From: UBA6059 sp965227155
GTDB taxonomy: Bacteria > Bacteroidota > Bacteroidia > Cytophagales > Cyclobacteriaceae
Direction: 5' to 3'
Assembly (NCBI GenBank): GCA_965227155.1
Contig: OZ245731.1
Span: 2,418,001 to 2,482,000, forward strand
DNA length: 64,000 bases
In this document: one piece after another, positions 1 through 8,942 of the stretch
Position numbering within the stretch: position 1 is the stretch's first letter
Layout of the letters: every line of letters begins with the position of its first letter
Made by a program: the position numbers and the translations under genes
The notes under the pieces: model-generated
Told to the model about the DNA's origin: nothing
The model's input: the letters and a program-made list of their open reading frames with translations, nothing else
Databases searched by the model: none

Positions 1-336
1 TTCCTGTTCGTCCACATTTTTGAGCAGGTAGCCAAAAGCACCATTTTTTACCGCTTTTACTACATATTGGCCTTCAGCATGCATGGTGAGCATGATGATG
101 TGTGTCTTGGGGTACTTGGCTCGCGCATCTTTTACCAAATCCAGGCCATTGGTATCGGGCATGGAAATATCCAGCAATACTACATGGGCATGGTGCCGGG
201 CCAACAGCTCCATCAGTTCGTCTCCATTTGCCGCTTCACCTACTACTTCCATATCCTCACGTTTCTCCAAAAGTGAGATTATGCCATTCCTAAATAGCTG
301 GTGATCATCGGCGATAATTATTTTAATCGTGCTCAT
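1..336 (-). CDS. NarL/LuxR-type response regulator, receiver domain (C-terminus beyond window)
   Basis: This is the first 112 codons of a response regulator that continues past the left edge of the window. The visible part is a complete CheY-like receiver. It has the acidic pair D10-D11, the phospho-acceptor D56 in LLDISMP, the switch threonine T84 in MLTMHA and the lysine K106 in YLLKN. The sequence style (ADDHQLFRNGI at the N-terminus) is that of NarL/DegU/LiaR regulators, so a LuxR-type DNA-binding domain is expected outside the window but is not seen. The ATG at 336 overlaps the end of the upstream kinase gene by 14 bases, so the two are co-translated and form a cognate pair. The kinase has a HisKA_3 domain, the usual partner of NarL-type regulators. 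Confidence 0.9.
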   Translation of the reverse strand, partial: MSTIKIIIADDHQLFRNGIISLLEKREDMEVVGEAANGDELMELLARHHAHVVLLDISMPDTNGLDLVKDARAKYPKTHIIMLTMHAEGQYVVKAVKNGAFGYLLKNVDEQE

Positions 337-2038
337 AAATGGGTATTTCAAATTCTATGACTGTGCCATTACTGGTACTGCTTATATCGATGATGCCGCT
401 GGCGAGTTTTACCCGCTCTTTCATGTTTCTTAGGCCATGGCCGGAAGTTGTAGCCCTGGTGTCAAAGCCCCTGCCATTGTCGGCCATAAAAAAGCTGATG
501 CGGTCATCAAAGGCTGTTACCGATGCTTTGATGGTAGTCGCTTCGGCATGCCTGATGATGTTGTTGATGGCTTCCTGCGCTACACGATAAATCAGAATGT
601 GGCTGACCCGATTTATTTTGCCGGGATCCTGCATGTCATTTTTATATCGCACCTCAAGACTGTGCTCCTTTTTAATTCTTTGTAGCAGGTTGCCTATGGC
701 CTCTCCGGCACCAAAATCGGCGAGCACACTCGGCATCAGGTTATTGGAGATATGCCTTACCTCATCAATGATTTCATCGAGTGTCTTCAATAATTCATTT
801 CTTCTGGATGAATCACTGATATTGGATTGCACCTGCAGCCTGAAAGTTGTAAGCAGTGGCCCCAGCCCATCATGCATTTCTTTGCTCAGACGCTGGCGTT
901 CCTTTTCCTCCCCATCTAGCATCGATTGTTGGTTGGCTTTTCTGAGGTGGTCTTCGCGCTCCTGAAAGGCCTTGAGCTTATCTTTCATCAAGATGAGGGC
1001 CTTTCCCATTTGATCCTGGTCACTCATCAAATTGTAGGAAGCGCCAAAGTTGCCGGCACCTATTTCATCGGCATACCTGATAGTTTCACGCAGAGCCTCC
1101 ACCAGCCTGTTCAGAGCGGTAAACATTCTGCCGATTTCATCCTCGCGCTGAATAGGGGCCCGGATGCCTTCAATTTTACCATGCGACAGTTCAGTGAGCT
1201 TTTTTTCCATGGTTTGTACCGGTCGCACCAGCATTTTTGATACGAGAAAACTGCCCAGTATCAACAGAATCAATATTCCCAATAAAATATAGGCTAGATT
1301 ATCCTTCAGATTATTGAGGGGGATAAGGGCTTCCTGGTAATCTATTTCACTGATGATAGCCCACTCCAGACCTCCAATACTAATGCGGTCAAAGGCACTG
1401 AAGACCATCTTCTGCCGGTAGTCCCTGATTAATGCTTCGCCTGTAATTCCGGAAAAAGCTCTGGATACGGCTTCCGTTTCTATTTTGGTATTGCGAGGGT
1501 TGTCAAGGTTGAACCGCGATAATGAAAGCAGGTTAAGCTCCTGATCCACCAGGTAGGTTTCTCCGGTCTGCCCAAGGCCGGTGCGCTCAAGCAAAATATT
1601 CTGAATCTGTGGCAGTGAAGCCAAAGCGATATAATAACCTTGATCCCTGTTGGCAATAAATGCTAGGCTTATCGGTTCACTCATGTTAGCTTCTGTAATA
1701 TTTACTATTTTCAAAGTCTCCTGAGGTGGTGTATCGGGGAGTTTAGGATGGAGAGACTTGCCGGGCCAAGCATTGTAAAACCCCAATTCGTAGAACTCGA
1801 AAGCCGCCGAATCGGGATTCTGATCTATCTGCTGTGTAAACTTTTCCTTGTACGATTCCAGTTCCGATAATATTCGGCTTGCTTTGAGCTGCCGCACCGA
1901 GGATAACTGCAGAAATACCCTTTCTATGAGTGCTTCCTCGAATTGCCTGAAAAACAGAAAAGCCACCAACAATATTGCAGACATAGAAAATCCTATGATG
2001 ATGATTGCCAGCCTATGTCCAATGTTGAGTTTACTCAT
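323..2038 (-). CDS. NarX/LiaS-type sensor histidine kinase with HAMP and HisKA_3 domains
   Basis: This is a 571-residue membrane sensor kinase. There is a membrane segment at about 8-30, an extracytoplasmic sensor region at about 31-245 with dCache-like features (YYIALA, GETYLVD), and a second membrane segment at about 248-268. A HAMP linker covers about 268-320, followed by a HisKA_3 dimerisation domain with phospho-acceptor H389 in KEMHDGLGP. The HATPase_c domain has the N box around 492-499 and G boxes DNGRGFD (520-526) and GHGLRNM. It should autophosphorylate and pass phosphate to the response regulator whose start overlaps this gene's end. The sensor ligand cannot be read from the sequence. 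Confidence 0.9.
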   Translation of the reverse strand: MSKLNIGHRLAIIIIGFSMSAILLVAFLFFRQFEEALIERVFLQLSSVRQLKASRILSELESYKEKFTQQIDQNPDSAAFEFYELGFYNAWPGKSLHPKLPDTPPQETLKIVNITEANMSEPISLAFIANRDQGYYIALASLPQIQNILLERTGLGQTGETYLVDQELNLLSLSRFNLDNPRNTKIETEAVSRAFSGITGEALIRDYRQKMVFSAFDRISIGGLEWAIISEIDYQEALIPLNNLKDNLAYILLGILILLILGSFLVSKMLVRPVQTMEKKLTELSHGKIEGIRAPIQREDEIGRMFTALNRLVEALRETIRYADEIGAGNFGASYNLMSDQDQMGKALILMKDKLKAFQEREDHLRKANQQSMLDGEEKERQRLSKEMHDGLGPLLTTFRLQVQSNISDSSRRNELLKTLDEIIDEVRHISNNLMPSVLADFGAGEAIGNLLQRIKKEHSLEVRYKNDMQDPGKINRVSHILIYRVAQEAINNIIRHAEATTIKASVTAFDDRISFFMADNGRGFDTRATTSGHGLRNMKERVKLASGIIDISSTSNGTVIEFEIPIYEHD

Positions 2039-2229
2039 GGGGTTTATTATACAGATATTTTTGGTATATCCATGGGCAAGGTAAGCATATCACTACGTCC
2101 AGCGTCTCAGTATTAATACGGATGCTTCTTACCGTATAAGTGTCGATATAATATTCAACGTTTTTTGTGATACCAATCAGGCACCAGGCACTCTACTTTT
2201 GAATCAAACTTTAACAATGTAGAAGCGCT

Positions 2230-2805
2230 ATGAAAACAAGATTGGGTATCATATTTGGGCTCTTAATAGCAATGCCTGCCATGCTTGCAGCTCAGGACTT
2301 TGGTGACGTGGAAAAATCCTACGATGTGTTAACTGAGCAATGGCTCAGGATATCAACAGATATGAAAACCTATCAGGGCCTGTCACTTTACTGTAGACAG
2401 CCGGCTGTACAGGAAGGCACACACAAGCTTTTGCATACCATACATTATTTCGATTCTGTTATTCTGGAAACACTCAATGACCCATCTATGCAGTTTGATG
2501 GTCGGGAGCAGAAAAAAACGGTAAAAGATATTGAGAAATTTGAGTCTGAATACACTTTGGCAGCTTTTCAGGAAGTATTTGATACAAGTTGCAAAACAAG
2601 GAGAGCGCTGGAAAAGGATAAGGAAGACCTTACTAAAGAAATAGGCATGTATTCTTATGATGGGCAGGTTATGATGCTGGAGACGCAGCTGCACCGCTAC
2701 TTAAATCATATCGACAAAAAAGTAGTGGCCATAGATGAGCATCTTCATCTACTAAAACCCCATCATGTAGCGCAAATACAGAGCCTGATGTTTACCGGTC
2801 AGTAG
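2230..2805 (+). CDS. Exported protein of unknown function
   Basis: The product has 191 residues and begins with a typical Sec signal peptide (MKTRLGIIFGLLIAMPAMLAAQ), with cleavage likely after AQ. The mature part is rich in charged residues and appears mostly helical (VKDIEKFESEYTL, TRRALEKDKEDLTKEIGMY), with two cysteines at about 55 and 120. I recognise no family. A TACTTTTG box at 2194-2201 could be the -7 element, but no TTG lies at the expected distance upstream. A strong terminator follows at 2853-2890, so this looks like a single-gene transcript. It is divergent from the kinase gene to its left. Confidence 0.75.
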   Translation: MKTRLGIIFGLLIAMPAMLAAQDFGDVEKSYDVLTEQWLRISTDMKTYQGLSLYCRQPAVQEGTHKLLHTIHYFDSVILETLNDPSMQFDGREQKKTVKDIEKFESEYTLAAFQEVFDTSCKTRRALEKDKEDLTKEIGMYSYDGQVMMLETQLHRYLNHIDKKVVAIDEHLHLLKPHHVAQIQSLMFTGQ

Positions 2806-2852
2806 ACCATTCTACCCACATAGAACATGGTTGATTGGTAGTTTATCGAGTC

Positions 2853-2890
2853 GATCCCATGGGCTGAAAGGTCCGTGGGATTCTTTTTTT
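2853..2890 (+). terminator. Rho-independent terminator after the exported protein gene
   Basis: A 9-bp stem (ATCCCATGG with CCGTGGGAT, one G-T wobble) encloses an 11-base loop and is followed by seven T residues after a short TC step. It lies 48 bases after the stop codon at 2805. Confidence 0.8.
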
Positions 2891-2974
2891 AAATGCTATC
2901 AACCAGGAGAGGTGTCAGGTCATCGGTGTTGAATCTTTTATATTTACCACTAGTAGTAACCAAGCAACTAGGAT

Positions 2975-3607
2975 ATGGTAGCAAAGAAAAAGATTGATTT
3001 ATCTGATTGGAACCGGAAAGCCCATTTTGACTTTTTCAAAACTTTTGAGGAGCCATTTTTTGGTGTAGGGGTCAAAGTGGATTGTTCCATTGCCTACCAC
3101 AAGGCCAAAACGGCGGAGCAATCCTTTTTCCTTACCTACCTGCATGCAGCCTTGCGGGCAGCTAATGCTGTCGACAATTTTAAGTACCGCATTTTTGATG
3201 GGGAAGTCTACGCCTATTCCCGTATTGATGCTTCACCTACCATCAATCGCCCGGATAATACTTTTGGGTTTTCTTACATAGAGTATAAGCAGGATTTTGA
3301 CAGGTTCGTAGTGGCTGCCAATCAAGAGATGGATCGCGTAAGGCAGCGCACCGATTTGGTGCCGGCACATGGGGAGGCCAATGTGATTCATTTTTCATCG
3401 TTGCCCTGGCTCGACTTTACATTTACCACCCATGCCAGAAAATACAGTATAGAAGATAGCTGCCCTAAGATCAGTTTTGGAAAAATGACAATCGATATGG
3501 GGGTGAGAAAAATGCCGGTTTCCATTCATTGCCACCATGCGTTAATGGATGGCTATCATGTGGGCTTATTCGTCAATAAGTTTCAGGAGTTTCTTAACGA
3601 AGAATAA
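2975..3607 (+). CDS. Chloramphenicol acetyltransferase-like (CatA-family) acyltransferase
   Basis: This 210-residue protein matches the type A chloramphenicol acetyltransferase fold over its full length, at close to the usual family size. The catalytic signature is HCHHALMDG: the second histidine of the pair (H188) is the expected general base and D192 the structural aspartate. The upstream PKISFGK segment also fits the family. The KIDLSDWNRKAHF start resembles the conserved CAT N-terminus. Whether it acetylates chloramphenicol is not shown. CatA homologues of this kind are common in environmental Bacteroidota chromosomes and may have other substrates. It stands alone, with no mobile element nearby. 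Confidence 0.85.
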   Translation: MVAKKKIDLSDWNRKAHFDFFKTFEEPFFGVGVKVDCSIAYHKAKTAEQSFFLTYLHAALRAANAVDNFKYRIFDGEVYAYSRIDASPTINRPDNTFGFSYIEYKQDFDRFVVAANQEMDRVRQRTDLVPAHGEANVIHFSSLPWLDFTFTTHARKYSIEDSCPKISFGKMTIDMGVRKMPVSIHCHHALMDGYHVGLFVNKFQEFLNEE

Positions 3608-3796
3608 TTATGGGTTGTGGAAGGTAGCTTCATACCATTCATCGATGGGTAAATCTATGCCCGGTAGGAAATCAACCTGAAAAGCAATCTTGTATTCCAA
3701 AATCAGGACCATAAATAATACAAAAAAAGCAAGGCTGTATAGCACTAGCACGATATCTCTGAAGCTTTCTAAGTAGTATTGAAATAATGATTTCAT
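3608..3796 (-). CDS. Small membrane protein of unknown function
   Basis: This is a short frame of 62 codons read from the ATG at 3796; an in-frame ATG at 3832 would give 74 residues. The product has one strong hydrophobic segment (VLVLYSLAFFVLFMVLILEY) followed by a short acidic tail. The 3796 start is preferred because a TACTTTTA box, resembling a -7 element, lies about 20 bases before it and inside the longer version. The stop codon directly abuts the convergent CAT-like gene. No family was recognised, and the gene could be spurious. Confidence 0.45.
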   Translation of the reverse strand: MKSLFQYYLESFRDIVLVLYSLAFFVLFMVLILEYKIAFQVDFLPGIDLPIDEWYEATFHNP

Positions 3797-3832
3797 TGCT
3801 GTATTAATTTTAAGTAAAAGTAGCTTCAGCAT

Positions 3833-4255
3833 ATATCAAAAGAATCGTTAAATCACCAATTCGTAAAAATAGGTGATTCACCTATTACGTGCTTCATGGT
3901 TTATTTGACATTTTCTGTTAGACCATCTTTGTCATATTCTATGTTGCTCGTTTTAGGTTGAGCCTTTAGGTCCCCACAATCCATTATTTTTTGAAGTTTC
4001 TTGATAGTGGAGTTACACAAACAGAGTTTAGAGCGTAATTAGTCAAAGTGGGATTAGTCATTATTCGAATTAATCATGGTGTAGGTAGCAAAACCTCATT
4101 TTTTGGCCACAGTTTATATTCTTTTTCTTGGAAATAGTTGGAGCTTTCTAATGATTTTTGAATAAAGATTTCAAGTAATTAATTTGCTTCATCTTTTACC
4201 TCGATGTTTTATATCGTCGGATTTTTTAAACTCATACTATTTTAATTCAGCAAGA
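3833..4255. other. Long AT-rich intergenic region
   Basis: This is about 420 bases between the small membrane frame on the minus strand and the PAS kinase on the plus strand. Both flanking genes point away from it, so it must hold their promoters. I see no coding frame with a recognisable product, no convincing TTG-N19-TAnnTTTG pair and no strong hairpin. A TTG at 4184 extends the kinase frame upstream but has no supporting features. Confidence 0.5.
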
Positions 4256-5908
4256 ATGGTTGTAAAACCCTATCTCAAAGGTGCCTTTTTTATATCTCTA
4301 CTTTATTTGGTATTTGCACTTGCATGGATTTTAATCACCGACAATTTAGTGTCCACTTTTTTTCCTTCTTTGGAAAATATACAGGTTTACCAGTCATATA
4401 AGGGGATATTTTTTGTAGCGGTCACAGCCTTGTTGCTTTTTTTGATTCTACGTACCAGGCTGAAGGAGCAGGAGCAGGTTGATACAGCGCTTGTAAAGCA
4501 TAAGCAGTTTCTTGAACTAGCATTGGAGGTTGGTCAGGCGGGTATTTTCACCTGGAATTTGGAGGATAATCAGGTTGATTATAATGACCATTATTTCAAT
4601 ATTATTGGTACTGAAAATAAGCGGGGAAATGCTAAGTCGCTGACTTATTTTTTCACACAATTTTTGGATCCTGCTGATCAAAAGGAGGTAGAGGAGGCTT
4701 TGAAACAACTAAAAAAAGGTGAGGTAGAAGAACTTGATCTTCAGTTTAGAATCATCAATGCCGCACAAAAAAATATATGGTTGCATACGAGAGCCCGTAT
4801 CTCGGGTAAAAATGGTAATGAACCGGCCCTGATCACTGGGATTTCTATCGATATCACACGCCAGAAGAAATTGGAAAACGAGCTGCTGGAAAATAAGGTG
4901 AAATATGAAAACCTACTTAGCAATGTGCAGGGGATGGTATATCGCTGCGATTTCAGTGGCGACTGGCCCGAAGTTTTTATCAGTGATGGTGCTATCGAGC
5001 TCACAGGACTACAACCTCAGGAGTTTATCGAAACGCAAAACCTATTAGGCAATTTTATATGTGAAGATGATAGGGAAGAAGTTTGGCGTGTGGTCAATAA
5101 ATCAGTGAAGGATAGATCTTCATTTGCTGTTACCTACAGGATCAGGGATAAGGAAGGCAAGCTCAAATGGGTGCTGGATAGAGGAAAGGCGCTTATGGAT
5201 GAAAATGGAAACCTGCGATACCTGGAAGGAATCGTGTATGATATTTCAGATAAGGTAGACGACCAGGAGCAGCTCATTAAAAGGGTACTGGAAACAGAGC
5301 AAACAGAAAGAGGTAGAATATCTAAAGAAATTCATGATAATGTACAGCAGATTCTTACGGCTGCTTATCTCAATTTCGAGAAAGCACAAAAAGAGTTTCA
5401 TCTGTTTAGTGAAGGCACACGACAAAGTTTCACCAAAGGCTTTGAACTGCTTAACCAGGCAATAGATGAAAGCCGACTGATATCCCAGCAGCTTTCTCCT
5501 AAAATGATTGAGGATTATGGTATACTGGAGGCGCTGGTCGAGTTGGTGGATAGTATGAAAAGCCTGGGCGTTCCAATAGAATTTCAATACAACAATATTG
5601 ACGAGTCTTTGCTCGATATAAGCGTGCAGGGTGTAATTTATCGCATTTGCCAGGAATCGCTCACAAATACACTCAAGTATGCTGAAGCCACCAGAGTTGA
5701 TGTTCAGCTATTGCAATACGCTGATAAAATGATTTTGACGATAGAGGATAATGGCAAAGGCTTTGAAATGGGTAGCGGAATTCAAGCCGGTAGTGACCTT
5801 GGGATCGCCAGTATGAAAAACCGGGCTCGCGCCATCAATGGGTTTTTCCAAATCGACAGTAAGCCGGGTAGGGGCACCAACATACTGCTGGAAGTACCAC
5901 TCAGCTAA
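4256..5908 (+). CDS. Orphan PAS-domain sensor histidine kinase (HisKA_3)
   Basis: From the ATG at 4256 the product has 550 residues. Two membrane segments (about 8-28 and 49-66) bracket a short extracytoplasmic loop. Two PAS domains follow (about 84-205 and 215-335), the second with a PAC-like end (EGIVYDISDK). The HisKA_3 domain carries H360 in SKEIHDNVQQ, and the HATPase_c domain has the N-box region NTLKYAEA and the G box DNGKGFE. The 4256 ATG was chosen because it puts the first membrane helix at the N-terminus; a TTG at 4184 would add 24 residues without features. No response regulator is adjacent, so its partner is elsewhere. The PAS domains suggest a cytoplasmic cue, unidentified. Confidence 0.88.
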   Translation: MVVKPYLKGAFFISLLYLVFALAWILITDNLVSTFFPSLENIQVYQSYKGIFFVAVTALLLFLILRTRLKEQEQVDTALVKHKQFLELALEVGQAGIFTWNLEDNQVDYNDHYFNIIGTENKRGNAKSLTYFFTQFLDPADQKEVEEALKQLKKGEVEELDLQFRIINAAQKNIWLHTRARISGKNGNEPALITGISIDITRQKKLENELLENKVKYENLLSNVQGMVYRCDFSGDWPEVFISDGAIELTGLQPQEFIETQNLLGNFICEDDREEVWRVVNKSVKDRSSFAVTYRIRDKEGKLKWVLDRGKALMDENGNLRYLEGIVYDISDKVDDQEQLIKRVLETEQTERGRISKEIHDNVQQILTAAYLNFEKAQKEFHLFSEGTRQSFTKGFELLNQAIDESRLISQQLSPKMIEDYGILEALVELVDSMKSLGVPIEFQYNNIDESLLDISVQGVIYRICQESLTNTLKYAEATRVDVQLLQYADKMILTIEDNGKGFEMGSGIQAGSDLGIASMKNRARAINGFFQIDSKPGRGTNILLEVPLS

Positions 5909-6044
5909 CCAGATTTATTTGAAGTTCTACCTAGAAGTCGCTGATCAATTAGGAAAGGCAGTCTTTAAGCATGTTTAGACCAACGTATTTGCTTAACCCA
6001 GGAGTGAAAAGGATGAGATAGTATTTTCCTTTTTTAGCATACCA

Positions 6045-6074
6045 TTGCAAGTCCCATTTATTTATTTACTTTTA
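6045..6074 (+). promoter_or_regulatory. Bacteroidota-type promoter (TTG-N19-TACTTTTA)
   Basis: A TTG at 6045-6047 is followed after exactly 19 bases by TACTTTTA at 6067-6074. This fits the Bacteroidota primary-sigma pattern of TTG and TAnnTTTG, with the last base A instead of G. The box ends only seven bases before the start codon at 6082. Confidence 0.5.
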
Positions 6075-6081
6075 AGCTATC

Positions 6082-6612
6082 GTGAGAAAACTGTATTCAA
6101 TCATTCTCCTTGTAATTTTTATGGCTTACCAGCTAGGCTACATGGGTGTGTATTGGTACACTACCACTCAAATCAATAATTACTGGAAAGAAAAAATACA
6201 GTATCAAGGTCCCAAAAAAGAGATCATGCTTCCAATTTCATTACCCTATTGGGTAGATAATGAAGGCTATCGATCTACTGATGGTAAAATCACACTCGAC
6301 GGGATCACGTATAGAAAAATATTTCAGAAATACGAAGGTGATAGTATTTACCTGGTTTTGGTTCCTGATGTCCGCACCATCAAGGCGGAATCTGCCATTG
6401 CCTCTTGGGTAAATATGCTGGCCGATGAAGAGGGCTCTGAGGCAGGTTCATTGCGACTTTTGGTAAGTTCAGCTAAGGACTATCTGCTGGATAGTGAAAT
6501 CACCCTTGATCGTATTCAGGAAGAAAAATTCCGCTTTAAGCCCTATTTACAGGGCATATTTGTATCCCCAATATTACTTCCTGATACCCCGCCGCCCAAT
6601 CAATGGGCATAA
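6082..6612 (+). CDS. Membrane-anchored or exported protein of unknown function
   Basis: The 176-residue product starts at a GTG and has an N-terminal hydrophobic segment (LYSIILLVIFMAYQLGYMGVYWY) that could be a signal anchor. The rest is a soluble extracytoplasmic domain with no family I recognise, ending in a proline-rich tail (PDTPPPNQ). The next ATG (6121) would cut into the hydrophobic segment, so the GTG is preferred. The promoter box ends just before the start, which would leave a very short or absent leader. It is followed by a separate outer-membrane protein gene; no operon partner is obvious. Confidence 0.65.
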   Translation: MRKLYSIILLVIFMAYQLGYMGVYWYTTTQINNYWKEKIQYQGPKKEIMLPISLPYWVDNEGYRSTDGKITLDGITYRKIFQKYEGDSIYLVLVPDVRTIKAESAIASWVNMLADEEGSEAGSLRLLVSSAKDYLLDSEITLDRIQEEKFRFKPYLQGIFVSPILLPDTPPPNQWA

Positions 6613-6805
6613 ATCCACGATTCTTTCAATGCAATAATTAAAGGCATAATGGCCAAAGACTGGTCTATGTCTGAACATTATTTTTTGTAATCAACTATTT
6701 ACCAGCGAGTTACACTTATCGCTAAAGTGGTGTAGTATGCTGTGTGCAGCAATAATCTGCGGTAGGTAGGCTATGCGAGTTTTTAAATTATCAAATGACG
6801 ACAAC

Positions 6806-7924
6806 ATGAAAAAGCTATATATACAATGGGCTGTTTTTGGCCTCTTTACTACAATATTGATCTTAAACAACACAGCTTATGGGCAGGGATGTGTGGCCAT
6901 ACGCAGTGGCTGTGGTGTAAATATGGGTGCCGGGTCGATTCTTGGTAAAAACCAGTGGCAGCTCGCCACAAATTTCAGGTATTTCCATTCCTTCAGACAT
7001 TTCAGAGGGAGCCATGAAGAGACCGAGCGTGTGGAAAACGGTACCGAAGTAATAAATGATTCTTATTTCACTGATCTGTTGCTCAATTACGGTCTCGGCA
7101 ATAGACTAAGCTTAAATCTGATTATCCCTTTTGTTGCTCATAACCGCTCATCCATGTATGAGCATGGAGGAAACCCATCTGTTGATGATCCCTCTACTGC
7201 GGATGATGAATTCTGGGCCGGTGATCGGCATGAAACGAGCAGTGCAGGACTAGGCGATATCAGGCTTGGGGTCAACTACTGGCTACTTGACCCAACTCGG
7301 CATAGTAAAACCAATATTGCTGTCGGTCTGGGGTTGAAAATACCCAGTGGCAACTACCGCTATGAGGATACTTTTTACAATCCACAGCGCACTGCTCATG
7401 TAGATCAATCCATACAGCCTGGCGATGGTGGCTGGGGGGCCACAATAGATGTACAGGCTTACCATAGCCTGGGAGATGCTCTGGTAGCGAGCGCCAACCT
7501 TTACTATTTGATAAATCCGATGGATGAGTATGAGGTTACCAATTTCAGAGGTGCTTCTTCCTTATCCATTCCTGATCAATATGCTGCCAGGGTAGGCTTA
7601 CAGTGGCTCACCCCGCTACATGGCTGGACCGGCTATCTGGGAGCCCGGGCAGAGGGTATACCTTCATCAGATTTAATAGGCGAAGAAAATGGTTTCAGAA
7701 GACCCGGTTATGCCATTTCTGTTGAGCCGGGAATAGGCTATGCCTTGCGAAATATGTCATTCAACCTGACAGTGCCTATAGCGCTGGTACGAAATCGCAC
7801 CAAAAGCTTTACTGATAAGATCAGGAACAGGCATGGTGATGCAGCCTTTGCTGACTATCTCATCAATTTTGGTTTTGCCATCAATTTAAACGGGCATCAA
7901 AAAATGGACATTACCCCACAATAG
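6806..7924 (+). CDS. Outer-membrane beta-barrel protein, MetA-phenol-pathway/transporter-like
   Basis: From the ATG at 6806 the product has 372 residues with a Sec signal peptide (about 1-28, ending NNTAYGQG). The mature part is full of alternating beta strands with paired aromatic and glycine residues (NKLSL-type strands, GLGDIRLGVNYWL, GYLGARAEGIPSS, FADYLINFGFAI at the C-terminus). This resembles the putative phenol-degradation MetA/transporter barrels of Gram-negative bacteria. An in-frame upstream ATG at 6773 would put eleven polar residues ahead of the signal peptide and was rejected. A terminator follows directly, so it is probably monocistronic. The transported substrate is unknown. 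Confidence 0.75.
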   Translation: MKKLYIQWAVFGLFTTILILNNTAYGQGCVAIRSGCGVNMGAGSILGKNQWQLATNFRYFHSFRHFRGSHEETERVENGTEVINDSYFTDLLLNYGLGNRLSLNLIIPFVAHNRSSMYEHGGNPSVDDPSTADDEFWAGDRHETSSAGLGDIRLGVNYWLLDPTRHSKTNIAVGLGLKIPSGNYRYEDTFYNPQRTAHVDQSIQPGDGGWGATIDVQAYHSLGDALVASANLYYLINPMDEYEVTNFRGASSLSIPDQYAARVGLQWLTPLHGWTGYLGARAEGIPSSDLIGEENGFRRPGYAISVEPGIGYALRNMSFNLTVPIALVRNRTKSFTDKIRNRHGDAAFADYLINFGFAINLNGHQKMDITPQ

Positions 7925-7940
7925 TATTTTTATTCCGCTT

Positions 7941-7973
7941 ATCCACCGGTCGTTTTGGCTGGTGGATTTTTTT
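7941..7973 (+). terminator. Rho-independent terminator after the barrel protein gene
   Basis: ATCCACC pairs with GGTGGAT around a short loop, with further partial pairing inside, and a run of seven T residues follows. Confidence 0.8.
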
Positions 7974-8081
7974 ATTTCAAGCCGCCGGGCCAGGTTTCTG
8001 AATATTATCAATTTATGAATTATGATGATACTGCAGCGATTCTCCATTAATTTTAATGAAGATGTATCACATCAATGAATC

Positions 8082-8888
8082 ATGAAAACTGCCCGCCTTA
8101 CCTATGCTGAACCTGACGACCATTGGACTAAAAAACTGGTCATCAATGCTGTAGAGAAGCTTTCTGGCAGAGATAAACTGGAAAAGCTCTACGGGCAGGT
8201 ACTCGAACAGCTGGATGATTCTCGATCCATTTGGTCGCTGATGCTGGAGAAGCTTAGGGTTAACCTGCATTTTGTGCAGGACCGGCAGTCGGCTATCCCA
8301 TCGCAAGGTCCTTTGGTATTTATCAGCAATCATCCTTTTGGTGTGGTGGATGGCATTGTGCTTTGCCACCTGGTATCGCAGTACCGTCCTGATTTTAAGA
8401 TTCTGGTGAATCAGGCGTTATGCAAGGAGGAAACGATCAATCCATTTTTATTACCCATAGATTTTAGTGAAACTAAAACTGCCGTGCGCACCAATATCCA
8501 AACCAAGAATGAAGCCTTAAATAAACTAAATGCCAATTCAGCCATTGCCATCTTTCCATCAGGAGGCGTTGCCACAGCCCAGGGCTTAAACCCTAAGGCA
8601 CGCGAGCTTGAATGGAAAAGATTTGTAGCCAAGCTCATTAGGCAATCTGGCGCTACGGTGGTACCTGTTTATTTCTTTGGGCAAAATAGTCTGCTGTTTC
8701 AATATGTGAGCCATCTTCATACCGATGTGCGCCTGGGCCTGCTCCTTAATGAAGTGCGTAATAAGATCGGTAGGGCCATTCACCTTTCCGTAGGCCAGCC
8801 GATCACTGCGGCTGATTATGGCCAGTACAAAACCACTGATGAGATGCTGGCTTTTTTGAAAAATTCTGTTTTTGGATTGCAGCGTTGA
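8082..8888 (+). CDS. PlsC-like lysophospholipid acyltransferase family protein
   Basis: This is a 268-residue member of the glycerolipid acyltransferase superfamily. Motif I is SNHPFGVVDG, with the catalytic histidine H84 and an aspartate at D90 in the H-x5-D spacing found in the hemolysin/OlsA-like branch rather than the H-x4-D of classical PlsC. The phosphate-binding FPSGGVATA motif is at about 158-166. It probably transfers an acyl group to a lysolipid or lyso-ornithine-type acceptor at the inner membrane; the acceptor cannot be told. There is no long membrane helix. It is flanked by a terminator upstream and a convergent gene downstream, so it stands alone. Confidence 0.82.
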   Translation: MKTARLTYAEPDDHWTKKLVINAVEKLSGRDKLEKLYGQVLEQLDDSRSIWSLMLEKLRVNLHFVQDRQSAIPSQGPLVFISNHPFGVVDGIVLCHLVSQYRPDFKILVNQALCKEETINPFLLPIDFSETKTAVRTNIQTKNEALNKLNANSAIAIFPSGGVATAQGLNPKARELEWKRFVAKLIRQSGATVVPVYFFGQNSLLFQYVSHLHTDVRLGLLLNEVRNKIGRAIHLSVGQPITAADYGQYKTTDEMLAFLKNSVFGLQR

Positions 8889-8942
8889 AATTACTGGTCA
8901 GCGGTAATAGCTCAATCCTGTATTGCCGTCAGGCCACCCTTT

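Noticed and set aside
3900..3931. TTTG and TCTTTG pair upstream of the PAS kinase as a promoter
   Set aside because: The spacing is too short and the second box lacks the leading TA.
6740..6756. Short TGCTG/CAGCA hairpin before the barrel gene
   Set aside because: Five base pairs with a short loop is within chance expectation and no T-tract or conserved role is evident.
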